A stretch of 64,000 nucleotides of DNA. It comes from Urophycis tenuis. Lineage: Eukaryota > Chordata > Actinopteri > Gadiformes > Phycidae. Numbering within the stretch: the stretch's first letter is position 1; every line of letters starts with the position of its first letter. The stretch covers positions 239,771 through 303,770 of the forward strand of contig JAXIVH010000010.1 in the NCBI GenBank assembly GCA_036785325.1, written 5' to 3'. Positions 1 to 9,876 of the stretch are shown here, piece after piece. The notes beneath the pieces are model-generated. The model worked only from the letters and a program-made list of their open reading frames with translations. It searched no databases and had not been told where the DNA came from. The position numbers and the translations under genes were made by a program.

Positions 1-2803
1 TTAGTCAGTCCATGAGTCCTCAGCCCCAAAGTGTTAGTCAGTCCATGAGTCCTCAGCCCCAAAGTGTTAGTCAGTCCATGAGTCCTCAGCCCCCAAAGTG
101 TTAGTCAGTCCATGAGTCCTCAGCCCCAAAGTGTTAGTCAGTCCATGAGTCCTCAGCCCCCAAAGTGTTAGTCAGTCCATGAGTCCTCAGCCCCAAAGTG
201 TTAGTCAGTCCATGAGTCCTCAGCCCCAAAGTGTTAGTCAGTCCATGAGTCCTCAGCCCCCAAAGTGTTAGTCAGTCCATGAGTCCTCAGCCCCAAAGTG
301 TTAGTCAGTCCATGAGTCCTCAGCCCCCAAAGTGTTAGTCAGTCCATGAGTCCTCAGCCCCAAAGTGTTAGTCAGTCCATGAGTCCTCAGCCCCAAAGTG
401 TTAGTCAGTCCATGAGTCCTCAGCCCCAAAGTGTTAGTCAGTCCATGAGTCCTCAGCCCCAAAGTGTTAGTCAGTCCATGAGTCCTCAGCCCCCAAAGTG
501 TTAGTCAGTCCATGAGTCCTCAGCCCCAAAGTGTTAGTCAGTCCATGAGTCCTCAGCCCCAAAGTGTTAGTCAGTCCATGAGTCCTCAGCCCAAAAGTGT
601 TAGTCAGTCCATGAGTCCTCAGCCCCCAAAGTGTTAGTCAGTCCATGAGTCCTCAGCCCCCAAAGTGTTAGTCAGTCCATGAGTCCTCAGCCCCCAAAGT
701 GTTAGTCAGTCCATGAGTCCTCAGCCCCCAAAGTGTTAGTCAGTCCATGAGTCCTCAGCCCCAAAGTGTTAGTCAGTCCATGAGTCCTCAGCCCCCAAAG
801 TGTTAGTCAGTCCATGAGTCCTCAGCCCCAAAGTGTTAGTCAGTCCATGAGTCCTCAGCCCCAAAGTGTTAGTCAGTCCATGAGTCCTCAGCCCCAAAGT
901 GTTAGTCAGTCCATGAGTCCTCAGCCCCCAAAGTGTTAGTCAGTCCATGAGTCCTCAGCCCCCAAAGTGTTAGTCAGTCCATGAGTCCTCAGCCCCAAAG
1001 TGTTAGTCAGTCCATGAGTCCTCAGCCCCCAAAGTGTTAGTCAGTCCATGAGTCCTCAGCCCCAAAGTGTTAGTCAGTCCATGAGTCCTCAGCCCCAAAG
1101 TGTTAGTCAGTCCATGAGTCCTCAGCCCCCAAAGTGTTAGTCAGTCCATGAGTCCTCAGCCCCAAAGTGTTAGTCAGTCCATGAGTCCTCAGCCCCCAAA
1201 GTGTTAGTCAGTCCATGAGTCCTCAGCCCCAAAGTGTTAGTCAGTCCATGAGTCCTCAGCCCCAAAGTGTTAGTCAGTCCATGAGTCCTCAGCCCCAAAG
1301 TGTTAGTCAGTCCATGAGTCCTCAGCCCCAAAGTGTTAGTCAGTCCATGAGTCCTCAGCCCCCAAAGTGTTAGTCAGTCCATGAGTCCTCAGCCCCAAAG
1401 TGTTAGTCAGTCCATGAGTCCTCAGCCCCAAAGTGTTAGTCAGTCCATGAGTCCTCAGCCCCAAAGTGTTAGTCAGTCCATGAGTCCTCAGCCCCCAAAG
1501 TGTTAGTCAGTCCATGAGTCCTCAGCCCCCAAAGTGTTAGTCAGTCCATGAGTCCTCAGCCCCCAAAGTGTTAGTCAGTCCATGAGTCCTCAGCCCCAAA
1601 GTGTTAGTCAGTCCATGAGTCCTCAGCCCCCAAAGTGTTAGTCAGTCCATGAGTCCTCAGCCCCAAAGTGTTAGTCAGTCCATGAGTCCTCAGCCCCCAA
1701 AGTGTTAGTCAGTCCATGAGTCCTCAGCCCCAAAGTGTTAGTCAGTCCATGAGTCCTCAGCCCCCAAAGTGTTAGTCAGTCCATGAGTCCTCAGCCCCAA
1801 AGTGTTAGTCAGTCCATGAGTCCTCAGCCCCAAAGTGTTAGTCAGTCCATGAGTCCTCAGCCCCAAAGTGTTAGTCAGTCCATGAGTCCTCAGCCCCAAA
1901 GTGTTAGTCAGTCCATGAGTCCTCAGCCCCAAAGTGTTAGTCAGTCCATGAGTCCTCAGCCCCAAAGTGTTAGTCAGTCCATGAGTCCTCAGCCCCAAAG
2001 TGTTAGTCAGTCCATGAGTCCTCAGCCCCCAAAGTGTTAGTCAGTCCATGAGTCCTCAGCCCCCAAAGTGTTAGTCAGTCCATGAGTCCTCAGCCCCCAA
2101 AGTGTTAGTCAGTCCATGAGTCCTCAGCCCCCAAAGTGTTAGTCAGTCCATGAGTCCTCAGCCCCAAAGTGTTAGTCAGTCCATGAGTCCTCAGCCCCCA
2201 AAGTGTTAGTCAGTCCATGAGTCCTCAGCCCCAAAGTGTTAGTCAGTCCATGAGTCCTCAGCCCCCAAAGTGTTAGTCAGTCCATGAGTCCTCAGCCCCA
2301 AAGTGTTAGTCAGTCCATGAGTCCTCAGCCCCCAAAGTGTTAGTCAGTCCATGAGTCCTCAGCCCCAAAGTGTTAGTCAGTCCATGAGTCCTCAGCCCCA
2401 AAGTGTTAGTCAGTCCATGAGTCCTCAGCCCCAAAGTGTTAGTCAGTCCATGAGTCCTCAGCCCCAAAGTGTTAGTCAGTCCATGAGTCCTCAGCCCCAA
2501 AGTGTTAGTCAGTCCATGAGTCCTCAGCCCCAAAGTGTTAGTCAGTCCATGAGTCCTCAGCCCCAAAGTGTTAGTCAGTCCATGAGTCCTCAGCCCCCAA
2601 AGTGTTAGTCAGTCCATGAGTCCTCAGCCCCCAAAGTGTTAGTCAGTCCATGAGTCCTCAGCCCCCAAAGTGTTAGTCAGTCCATGAGTCCTCAGCCCCC
2701 AAAGTGTTAGTCAGTCCATGAGTCCTCAGCCCCCAAAGTGTTAGTCAGTCCATGAGTCCTCAGCCCCCAAAGTGTTAGTCAGTCCATGAGTCCTCAGCCC
2801 CAA
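1..2803. repeat. 33/34-bp minisatellite in an rbms1 intron
   Basis: About 83 tandem copies of a unit beginning TTAGTCAGTCCATGAGTCCT and ending in a C-run followed by AAAGTG. Units are 33 bp with four Cs or 34 bp with five Cs; one copy near 590 reads CCAAAAG. The array runs off the left edge and stops 97 bp before the next rbms1 exon, so it lies in that gene's intron. Both strands have short open frames, an artefact of the 33-bp units being codon multiples. The order of four-C and five-C units shows an internal block duplication. Confidence 0.98.
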
Positions 2804-2899
2804 TGAATGAAAGTGAATGTGTGAATGTGGTAGATAGTATCTTTAGGTTGTGGTGTGGAGCTGTTGTTATAAATCATAACTCCTCTAATTGTCTTACAG

Positions 2900-2980
2900 T
2901 TCATGGCCACCAGCAGTAGTCTGCAGGGGGCCTACCTGCCGCAGTACGGCCACATGCAGACAGCATCTCTTCCTGTGGAG
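2900..2980 (+). CDS. rbms1: RBMS-family RNA-binding protein, penultimate coding exon
   Basis: An 81-bp phase 0-0 exon between a TTACAG acceptor and a GTAAGG donor. It encodes 27 residues starting FMATSSSLQGAYLPQY, which resembles the LQGAY-PQY segment near the C-terminus of RBMS1/2/3 (c-myc single-strand binding protein family). These proteins bind A/U-rich single-stranded nucleic acid through two RRMs, which would lie left of this window. The paralogue call rbms1 over rbms2 or rbms3 rests mainly on synteny, because CD302 and BAZ2B neighbour RBMS1 at human 2q24. The gene is on the + strand, upstream of cd302. Confidence 0.82.
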
Positions 2981-3089
2981 GTAAGGCAGCACCATGCTAA
3001 CATGATGCTAACATGATGCTAACATCTGGCAGTGTTGGCATCTTCATACTGTCTTCATCCAAAACCTCACTGTGTCTTCTGTTCTCCAG

Positions 3090-3155
3090 GACGGAGTGCA
3101 GTCCCAGGTGGACCCATCTGGTGACCATTCTCCCTACACCTACCACCACAAGTAG
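3090..3155 (+). CDS. rbms1: RBMS-family protein, last coding exon
   Basis: Starts after a TTCTCCAG acceptor in phase 0 and reads 21 codons to a TAG stop at 3153-3155. The peptide DGVQSQVDPSGDHSPYTYHH followed by K matches the hydrophilic, tyrosine-containing extreme C-terminus of RBMS proteins, which typically ends in a short Q/V/D-rich stretch, then Y-x-Y/F and a terminal lysine. The intron between the last two coding exons is 109 bp. The paralogue is less certain than the family. Confidence 0.82.
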   Translation, partial: DGVQSQVDPSGDHSPYTYHHK

Positions 3156-5175
3156 TGGTGCAGAGGTCCCACACTAGTGAAAAGGTCAAACAACCAAACT
3201 ATGGCTTCCTGAAAAAATAATGCAATGGACTCTGGATTTTTTCACCGTTTTGCACAAGTATTGCAATTAATTTCTTTATGTTTGTAATTAGAATAGATTA
3301 AACTATTTTTGGTATCGTTTTAAGAAGATGCAAAAAAAAATTGGTTTCATCATATGATGCTGAAAAAAATGATGGAAAAAAATGAAAACAGGTTTTATTT
3401 TGATACAGACTTAAAAAAAGCCTGCACTTTTCAAAGGATTTCCACAGGATCCAGGTGTTTACCAAATCACCTGACACCAGGTGTTTGAATTGCAAAATAT
3501 GTCTTTTGTTCCTATTTTCACATTTTTTTCACTCAATTTGTTCAACCTTTCCTCTAAAGACTTTCTGTCTTGCTTAACGTCTTCTAAAGATGATGTTTTG
3601 CGTTTGCGGTGTTGAGTTGCTGGTGATTGTTCCATGTGTTTTTCTTTGTAGTTTAAGTGTTTTCATGACTGATCTTGATACAGTTTAATAGTTTCCACAT
3701 ATTGGCTGTGGAGCCTCCCAGCGGCTCACAAAGAGCTCAAACATTACAGCAATCCTTTTGAATAGATCTCATTGAATTTTAATTTTTCCTCCTAGTTTTA
3801 GAGCAGAAGGTGGATGATGCATGACACGTATCTCATTTAGATTTAGTTTTAAACTGGATTAGAATCAGAAGACCTCTTGGCTGTGTGGTTGTGTGAATGG
3901 GATTGAGAGGACTTTTCAAACCTTGCCTATCGAGGCCTATCTCTACAGGGTTGTAGAGAGCTAACTACGTGTTGGCTTTGTGGGTGGGCTAGGGGTGGGG
4001 TGTTGGGGTATCGGTGGGTTCTTGTGTCATTTTGGGGGGTGCCCCCTGTTGTTTTGACACTGTGTGTTTTTTGTTACTTTGATTTGCGAACAGGAAAACA
4101 TTTGTGATTGTACGACACCAAACCAGAGCCTTGTGTTCTAAGGTGGGCCTTGTGTTCTAAAGGTTCCCCAGCTGACAGGAATATGGGATCTTAATGCGCC
4201 TCGCTCTCCGATAGGTAAACCAACAAACTTTTTAGTTGTTCACTAAGAAACGTTACTTCACCAAAGACTTTCTGTTCTGAGGAGACATTTTGTCTAGAAC
4301 CAGGAAGTGAATGAACTCCGTAAGACGAGGTCAGCAGCTTAGACATTGTGCCTTTTTTGTACATTTGTATTCAGTATCATGGTATAGGCATATTTGTATA
4401 TCTACAAATACAACACAAGCACGAAGGCTTGGTTTTAAGTGCCACATCTGGACTTCATCACTACAGACAGACAGTTCCACAGCAGAAGGTGCGATTGGTG
4501 ACATGGTGTTTGACACACAGCGCTCCTCAACGTAACGCCAGAAGGCTTTTTATTCAGCGTCTTCCAGTGCGCCAGGCGTTAGTCCCAGCCCGTCTGGATT
4601 CTACCTCAGCGTCGTGTTCCTCCTCTGTGAGCTTTGGGTTAGCAGGTCCAACCCGTCCAGACCAGCGGCCGCTCCAGAGCCGCCTCACCGCAGCGTCTCC
4701 GGCTCCGCGCTCACTTCTTCTTCTCAGAACCCACCGTGCTCACGGTGCGTCAGTGAGGTGCATGTTTGGGGATGTTTTTATCAGTTCTGTACAGATGTTC
4801 AGTTTGATCGTTTCACAAAGGAAATTCAAGGTATTTTAGAGACTAAGCGCGTAAACAAAGCCCAGATTTGTGGTGTTCTGCAGCTCTGTCCTGATCCTCC
4901 CCTCAGCCAAACATCTCGCACACCCGGGGAACGGGAGCAGAACGCCGTGTGTGGCTGGTCGTCTCCAAATGACCACCACGGGAATCTCTAACACACAAGA
5001 CTAACAAACTAACACTGCGGAGTCTTGTGAGGACTTGCTGCTGGTGGTGGAGGATCTGAGACACTGAGTTAACAAGGGACAAGAAGGAACTCCTCTAGTG
5101 ACGTCATGTTGAGCATCTTTAAGTTATATTGAAAGGTAATAATTTATGAAGAGTTTTGTACAGTCCATATGAGGA

Positions 5176-5181
5176 AATAAA
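5176..5181 (+). terminator. rbms1: Polyadenylation signal AATAAA (proximal)
   Basis: Canonical hexamer in an A/T-rich context about 2.0 kb after the rbms1 stop codon. Confidence 0.5.
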
Positions 5182-5365
5182 AGATTTTCATAGAAATATC
5201 TATATGAAAGCTATTTTTTTGTTTTAGTTGTTAATGTGCCACATATTTGCCAGTGGTCACTTGTATGTTTGTGGAATCCTCTTGTGTTTGTTGTCAAGCC
5301 AAAGACTTTTTCTGCTAGATTGTTACCTTAGCTTTACCCTCTGTTCATTTCTTTGACATTTTTGT

Positions 5366-5371
5366 AATAAA
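5366..5371 (+). terminator. rbms1: Polyadenylation signal AATAAA (distal)
   Basis: Second canonical hexamer, followed within 40 bp by a GTG/T-rich stretch (AACGTGTTTC). The likely distal 3' end of the rbms1 transcript. Confidence 0.5.
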
Positions 5372-5390
5372 AAGTACCAACCGTCCAACG

Positions 5391-5844
5391 TGTTTCACTA
5401 TATGGTATAGAGTGGTTCCTGCTTTGCCTGCAGGTTCCTGTTGGAACACCAACCCCACTGGGAGGGTGATGCTGTGGTCCAGAAGGCCTGCTCGCAGGGC
5501 CCAATGGGAGCAGTCCTGTCCTGCGTGGCCACGGGGAGGCTAACAGCGGAGGTCATGTAGTACATAGGAACACTTTTTGTACCTTGAGCAACACTGTACT
5601 GGGTGGACCTTTATGTCAAGCATTCTTTAATGTCTTGATGAGGTTCTCAGCTGGTTATCCATACTAGTCATGTGGTCCTCAGTCTTGGCAGTGTTTTCCA
5701 CCAAGGCCAGGTTATACCTGGTTATACGAGATACGCTGGAAGCTGTCAACAGTACATTTATTTTGCTCTCAATCGTTTTCTATCACTGGGTAAAAATCCC
5801 ACAAGACAGAGCATCACATGGACGAGGCAGAGCTGCGTCTCCAC
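5391..5844. other. Intergenic stretch, nothing recognised
   Basis: Unique sequence between the rbms1 3' end and the next minisatellite. No exon, RNA gene or repeat is recognisable. Confidence 0.5.
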
Positions 5845-6249
5845 ACCTTCTGGAGAGGGAACTCTGCTCAGGTTCTACATACCTTCTGGAGAGGGAACCC
5901 TGCTCAGGTTCTGCATACCTTCTGGAGAGGGAACTCTGCTCAGGTTCTGCATACCTTCTGGAGAGGGAACTCTGCTCAGGTTCTGCATACCTTCTGGAGA
6001 GGGAACCCTGCTCAGGTTCTGCATACCTTCTGGAGAGGGAACTCTGCTCAGGTTCTGCATACCTTCTGGAGAGGGAACTCTGCTCAGGTTCTGCATACCT
6101 TCTGGAGAGGGAACTCTGCTCAGGTTCTGCATACCTTCTGGAGAGGGAACTCTGCTCAGGTTCTGCATACCTTCTGGAGAGGGAACCCTGCTCAGGTTCT
6201 GCATAACTTCTGGAGAGGGAACCCTGCTCAGGTTCTGCATACCTTCTGG
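5845..6249. repeat. 36-bp minisatellite, left half
   Basis: Eleven-plus copies of a 36-bp unit starting ACCTTCTGGAGAGGGAAC and continuing TCTGCTCAGGTTCTGCAT. The length is a codon multiple, so several frames stay open, but there is no gene. It ends at a SINE insertion and resumes, diverged, at 6361. Confidence 0.97.
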
Positions 6250-6255
6250 AGATGG

Positions 6256-6358
6256 GGCGGCAGTAGCTCAGTGGGTAGAGCGGGTGGACAGAGCGAGTCG
6301 TCCACTAAACGTAGGGCCAGGTGGACAAAAGCGTCTGCTAAATGCCCCTTTACCCTTT
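6256..6358 (+). mobile_element. tRNA-derived SINE, internally deleted
   Basis: Begins GGCGGCAGTAGCTCAGTGGG, containing an RNA polymerase III A-box (TAGCTCAGTGG). It ends AAAAGCGTCTGCTAAATG then CCCCTTTACCC, the widespread fish SINE tail motif. Compared with the copy at 14874-15035 it lacks about 60 bp including the B-box, so it is internally deleted. It is flanked by a 6-bp direct repeat AGATGG (6250-6255 and 6359-6364), consistent with a short target-site duplication in the 36-bp minisatellite. Confidence 0.85.
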
Positions 6359-6360
6359 AG

Positions 6361-6985
6361 ATGGAACTCTGCTCAGGTTCTGCATATGTTCTGGAGATAG
6401 AACTCTGCTCAGGTTCTGCATACGTTCTGGAGATGAAACCCTGCTCAGGTTCTCCATATGTTCTGGAGATAAAACCCTGCTCAGGTTCTCCATACGTTCT
6501 GGAGATGAAACCCTGCTCAGGTTCTCCATACGTTCTGGAGATAAAACCCTGCTCAGGTTCTCCATACGTTCTGGAGATGAAACCCTGCTCAGGTTCTCCA
6601 TACGTTCTGGAGATAAAACCCTGCTCGGGTTCTGCATACGTTTTGGAGATAAAACCCTGCTCAGGTTCTCCATTCTTTCTGGAGATGAAACCCTGCTCAG
6701 GTTCTCCATACGTTCTGGAGATAAAACCCTGCTCAGGTTCTGCATACGTTCTGGAGATGAAACCCTGCTCAGGTTCTCCATACGTTCTGGAGATGAAACC
6801 CTGCTCAGGTTCTCCATACGTTCTGGAGATGAAACCCTGCTCAGGTTCTCCATACGTTCTGGAGATGAAACCCTGCTCAGGTTCTCCATACGTTCTGGAG
6901 ATGAAACCCTGCTCAGGTTCTCCATACGTTCTGGAGATGAAACCCTGCTCAGGTTCTCCATACGTTCTGGAGATAAAACCGCCAC
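6361..6985. repeat. 36-bp minisatellite, right half
   Basis: About 17 copies of a 36-bp unit related to the left half but changed at several fixed positions: GATGAAACCC or GATAAAACCC replaces GAGGGAACTC, CTCCAT replaces CTGCAT, and ACGTTC replaces ACCTTC. The first copies next to the SINE (GGAACTCTGCTC) are intermediate. It ends at GATAAAACCGCCACACTGAG. Confidence 0.97.
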
Positions 6986-7210
6986 ACTGAGGTGACTCCT
7001 GCAGAACGTGGAGCCATGTATACATATTGAATTGCTATCTACCATTACTGACACTAAAACTATTCATTTGCCAGAACTTTGATTCATTTGTTCTAAAACA
7101 TGAATTACAGCTGTCATTTACAATAATGATGCATATTCTTATCTACACCTAAACGTTTAAAATAAAACAAAAACTCAAAACTCAAAAAGGCTTTAGGAGT
7201 CATTATTCCC

Positions 7211-7294
<84 letters not shown>

Positions 7295-7430
7295 TCATGA
7301 AAACGTACTTTTATTGTTGAAACAATGTTCAGACTGGGCGCTTGGAGGACTTTTGTTGTTGAAACAATGTTCAGACTGGAGGACTGTGGACTGTGGACGT
7401 AATGTTGATCTCTGGTCCGAACAGTCTGGT
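6986..7430. other. Intergenic stretch with a (CT)n microsatellite at 7213-7289
   Basis: Mostly A/T-rich unique sequence. The (CT)n tract at 7213-7289 is preceded by GGAGTCATTATTCCCT, which also precedes the (CT)n tract at 19457. After it, two tandem copies of a unit with GTTGAAACAATGTTCAGACT occupy about 7315-7380. Confidence 0.8.
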
Positions 7431-7439
7431 GGGCGGGGC
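7431..7439 (+). promoter_or_regulatory. cd302: GC-box in the cd302 proximal promoter
   Basis: GGGCGGGGC, an Sp/KLF consensus, lies 68 bp upstream of the cd302 start codon, followed by a TGACGTAG half-CRE near 7450. No TATA box is evident. Assigned from position and consensus only. Confidence 0.4.
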
Positions 7440-7506
7440 TTAGCGCATGTGACGTAGACTACCACTTCTAAACACACACACACACACATTCAGGTCTGAG
7501 TTGGAA

Positions 7507-7597
7507 ATGGAGTCGCTGCTCAAGCTGCGACCTTCTCTGTCAACCATCAGCGTGTTGGTTGTGCTGTCTGTCACCGTGCGGCTGTCTTCATCGGGAG
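7507..7597 (+). CDS. cd302: CD302 C-type lectin, exon 1 (signal peptide)
   Basis: Codes for residues 1-30 plus one base, ending at GGGAG before donor GTAGGT. The ATG at 7507 is the first methionine in frame. The peptide (MESLLKLRPSLSTISVLVVL, then SVTVRLSSSG) has a basic n-region, a hydrophobic core and a small-residue c-region, so it is a cleavable signal peptide. CD302 (DCL-1) is a small type I membrane lectin-like receptor of myeloid cells, linked in mammals to endocytosis, adhesion and migration. The joined six-exon product is 242 residues against 232 in human. Its position between rbms1 and baz2b matches the 2q24 neighbourhood. Confidence 0.9.
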
Positions 7598-7929
7598 GTA
7601 GGTTCCACCAGGTTCCACCAGGTTCCACGTGTTGCTTTATGCAGGAAAGAGGGAAGCACTGCTTTACAACTTCGACCTTATGTAAGTTGATGAATTTCGA
7701 TGTAACTTTTTACTCTACGTCGGCCCGCACTGCTACCAGCTGTTAGCTCCGTGCTAAGTGCGTCACTTGTGCTTCCTGAACTCGATTGAAAATCGATCGG
7801 AGGCAAAGCATGACGTTGAGTCACGTGTTGAGTCACGTGTTGAACGTGAACCAGCATGACGGCGTTGTGACGAAGTGTTTGATGGAGCGAACGTGGAGTG
7901 ACGTAAGAGACTGACTGGGGGGTCCTCAG

Positions 7930-8055
7930 GGTGCCCTGCAGACAGCCGCACCTGGGTGCCCTCCGGGGAGAGCTGCTACCACTTTGTCCACGGAGAGGAG
8001 GACAAACTCAAGAGCTACACCTTTCAACGAGCACAGTCCTTCTGCCACGGCTTCC
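7930..8055 (+). CDS. cd302: CD302 C-type lectin, exon 2 (start of CTLD)
   Basis: 126-bp phase 1-1 exon between CCTCAG and GTAAGT. It encodes residues 31-72, starting GCPADSRTWVPSGESCYHF. This is the typical start of a long-form C-type lectin-like domain: first cysteine at about 32, tryptophan at 39, then SCY. It aligns with the human CD302 pattern W-x5-SCY-x-F. It ends in AQSFCHGF, the alpha-helix 1 cysteine. Confidence 0.92.
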
Positions 8056-8158
8056 GTAAGTATCGTTTGGTCAAGTATTTCTTAAGTCTGTAGGCCTACA
8101 CCTGTTGTAAAGTGTGCAGTAAATGTTTTTCACGCTGTGTTTATGATTGGACTATCAG

Positions 8159-8269
8159 AACTTGTGACCATCCAGAGCAAAGAGGAGAATGACTTCATCC
8201 TTCAGTATAGTCCTGAGGTCTGGAAAGGCAACATTCACGTGTGGCTGGGCATGTTTTACGACACAGACA
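8159..8269 (+). CDS. cd302: CD302 C-type lectin, exon 3 (CTLD core)
   Basis: 111-bp phase 1-1 exon, acceptor CTATCAG, donor GTAAGT. It encodes residues 73-109, with QLVTIQSKEENDFIL (alpha 2 region) and WKG-x5-WLGMFYDTD. The string LGMFYDTD is shared with mammalian CD302 and is the strongest single marker of the family. Confidence 0.94.
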
Positions 8270-8449
8270 GTAAGTGCTCTAAATAAAACTCCACACTCTT
8301 ACAGTAGGATACCGTACCAAGTGTTAGTCCTACATCCTACATCCTACCATTAAGGCAGTGTTTAAATTTGAAGGTATGTTCAGTTGGTGATGATGTGGGT
8401 CCGACATGCGAAGGCCAAACCCACTTCATGTCTGCTGTTCTGTTCTCAG

Positions 8450-8632
8450 GTGAGCAGATGAAGTGGTTTGGGGAACAAGACTTGAACTACACGAACTGGG
8501 AGGGAGACTCCAGTGTATCAGGCCTGGTTCCTGTGGAAACGTGCGCAGTGCTGCACAGCAGCACAGGGAAGTGGGAGAAGGTCAGCTGTGTGGACGAGGT
8601 GGAGAACGGAGTCATCTGTGAGACCAGCCAGG
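8450..8632 (+). CDS. cd302: CD302 C-type lectin, exon 4 (end of CTLD)
   Basis: 183-bp phase 1-1 exon, acceptor TTCTCAG, donor GTCAGT (non-optimal +3 C). It encodes residues 110-170, including KWFGEQDLNYTNWEGD, VETCAVLHSSTGKWEKVSC and GVICETS. The last cysteines close the CTLD. The EPN or QPD and WND motifs of calcium-dependent sugar binding are absent, so, as proposed for human CD302, classical carbohydrate binding is unlikely. NYT is a possible N-glycosylation site. Confidence 0.93.
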
Positions 8633-8651
8633 GTCAGTTACTGTATGACTC

Positions 8652-9498
8652 GGGACTTACTGGGCAGTCTGGGCTAGGTCTTACTGGGCAGTCTGGACTA
8701 GGTCTTACTGGGCAGTCTGGGCTAGGTCTTACTGGGGCAGTCTGGGGTAGGTCTTACTGGGGCAGTCTGGGGTAGGTCTTACTGGGCAGTCTGGGCTAGG
8801 TCTTACTGGGGCAGTCTGGGTTAGGTCTTACTGGGGCAGTCTGGGCTAGGTCTTACTCGACAGTCTGGGCTAGGTCTTACTCGGCAGTCTGGGCTAGGTC
8901 TTACTGGGGCAGTCTGGGTTAGGTCTTACTGGGGCAGTCTGGGCTAGGTCTTACTGGGCAGTCTGGGCTAGGTCTTACTGGGGCAGTCTGGGTTAGGTCT
9001 TACTGGGTTAGTCGGGGCTAGGTCTTACTGGGGCAGTCTGGGCTAGGTCTTACTGGGCAGTCTGGGCTAGGTCTTACTGGGGCAGTCTGGGCTAGGTCTT
9101 ACTGGGGCAGTCTGGGCTAGGTCTTACTGGGGCAGTCTGGGCTAGGTCTTACTGGGTTAGTCGGGGCTAGGTCTTACTGGGTTAGTCGGGGCTAGGTCTT
9201 ACTGGGCAGTCTGGGCTAGGTCTTACTGGGTTAGTCGGGGCTAGGTCTTACTGGGGCAGTCTGGGCTAGGTCTTACTGGGGCAGTCTGGGGTAGGTCTTA
9301 CTGGGGCAGTCTGGGGTAGGTCTTACTGGATTAGTCGGGGCTAGGTCTTACTGGGGCAGTCTGGGCTAGGTCTTACTGGGCAGTCTGGGCTAGGTCTTAC
9401 TGGGTTAGTCGGGGCTAGGTCTTACTGGGCAGTCTGGGGTAGGTCTTACTGGGGCAGTCTGGGCTAGGTCTTACTGGGGCAGTCTGGGTTAGGTCTTA
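8652..9498. repeat. 24/25-bp minisatellite in cd302 intron 4, left part
   Basis: About 34 copies of a unit such as GGGCAGTCTGGGCTAGGTCT followed by TACT, with variants GGGGCAG and GGGTTAGTCGGGG. It begins within 20 bp of the exon 4 donor and ends where a MITE was inserted in the TTA of GGTCTTACT. Confidence 0.96.
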
Positions 9499-9876
9499 AG
9501 GCGCCCACACACCACGACAACTAATAACCTAGACGACGCTGTACGTTCTGCACTCGTGCAAGATGTAATGTGTCCAGAACAGCAGGCAGCACTAATCTGT
9601 ATTGTGGTCCAAAAATCCAAGAATTCAATATAAACTATCAATACGATGCCAGAGAGTGTGTCAACATCGTCTGCACTTCCACTGTTTATCTTGCTTCTGG
9701 GCTTCACTAATTCGCTAGTCAAGGGCCAGCCCTCCACCAATCAGATTGGTAAAGACTCAGCAACTGTAGTGGCCGATACATACATACACACCAAAGAGAC
9801 TCATGTCACCGACCTCTCAAGACCCTAGAGACTCTTTAGACCTGCGGCCAATTTTCGGCGGTATGTGTGAGTGCCT
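9499..9876. mobile_element. Harbinger-like MITE with TTA target-site duplication
   Basis: 378-bp non-repetitive block interrupting the intron 4 minisatellite. Its ends form an imperfect terminal inverted repeat: AGGCGCCCACACACCACGAC at the left and, reversed, AGGCACTCACACATACCGCC at the right. It is flanked by TTA on both sides (9496-9498, 9877-9879). Removing the element and one TTA restores an uninterrupted GGTCTTACTGGGGCAG. A 3-bp TTA duplication fits PIF/Harbinger-type elements. No transposase is encoded. Confidence 0.75.

Larger units (their letters stand above)
3156..5390 (+). other. rbms1: 3' UTR of the rbms1-like gene
   Basis: About 2.2 kb of A/T-rich, non-repetitive sequence after the stop codon, without splice-bounded coding exons. 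Two canonical AATAAA signals lie at 5176-5181 and 5366-5371, so the UTR probably ends near 5200 or 5390. Long 3' UTRs are usual for RBMS genes. The short open frames at 4311-4991 have no recognisable family features and are treated as chance. Confidence 0.65.

Noticed and set aside
1..2803. CRISPR-like regular repeat
   Set aside because: Units are contiguous with no unique spacers, and the context is a vertebrate gene.
4311..4991. Overlapping + strand frames of 74-163 codons after rbms1
   Set aside because: They lie in the 3' UTR, lack splice sites and known domains, and are of a length expected by chance.
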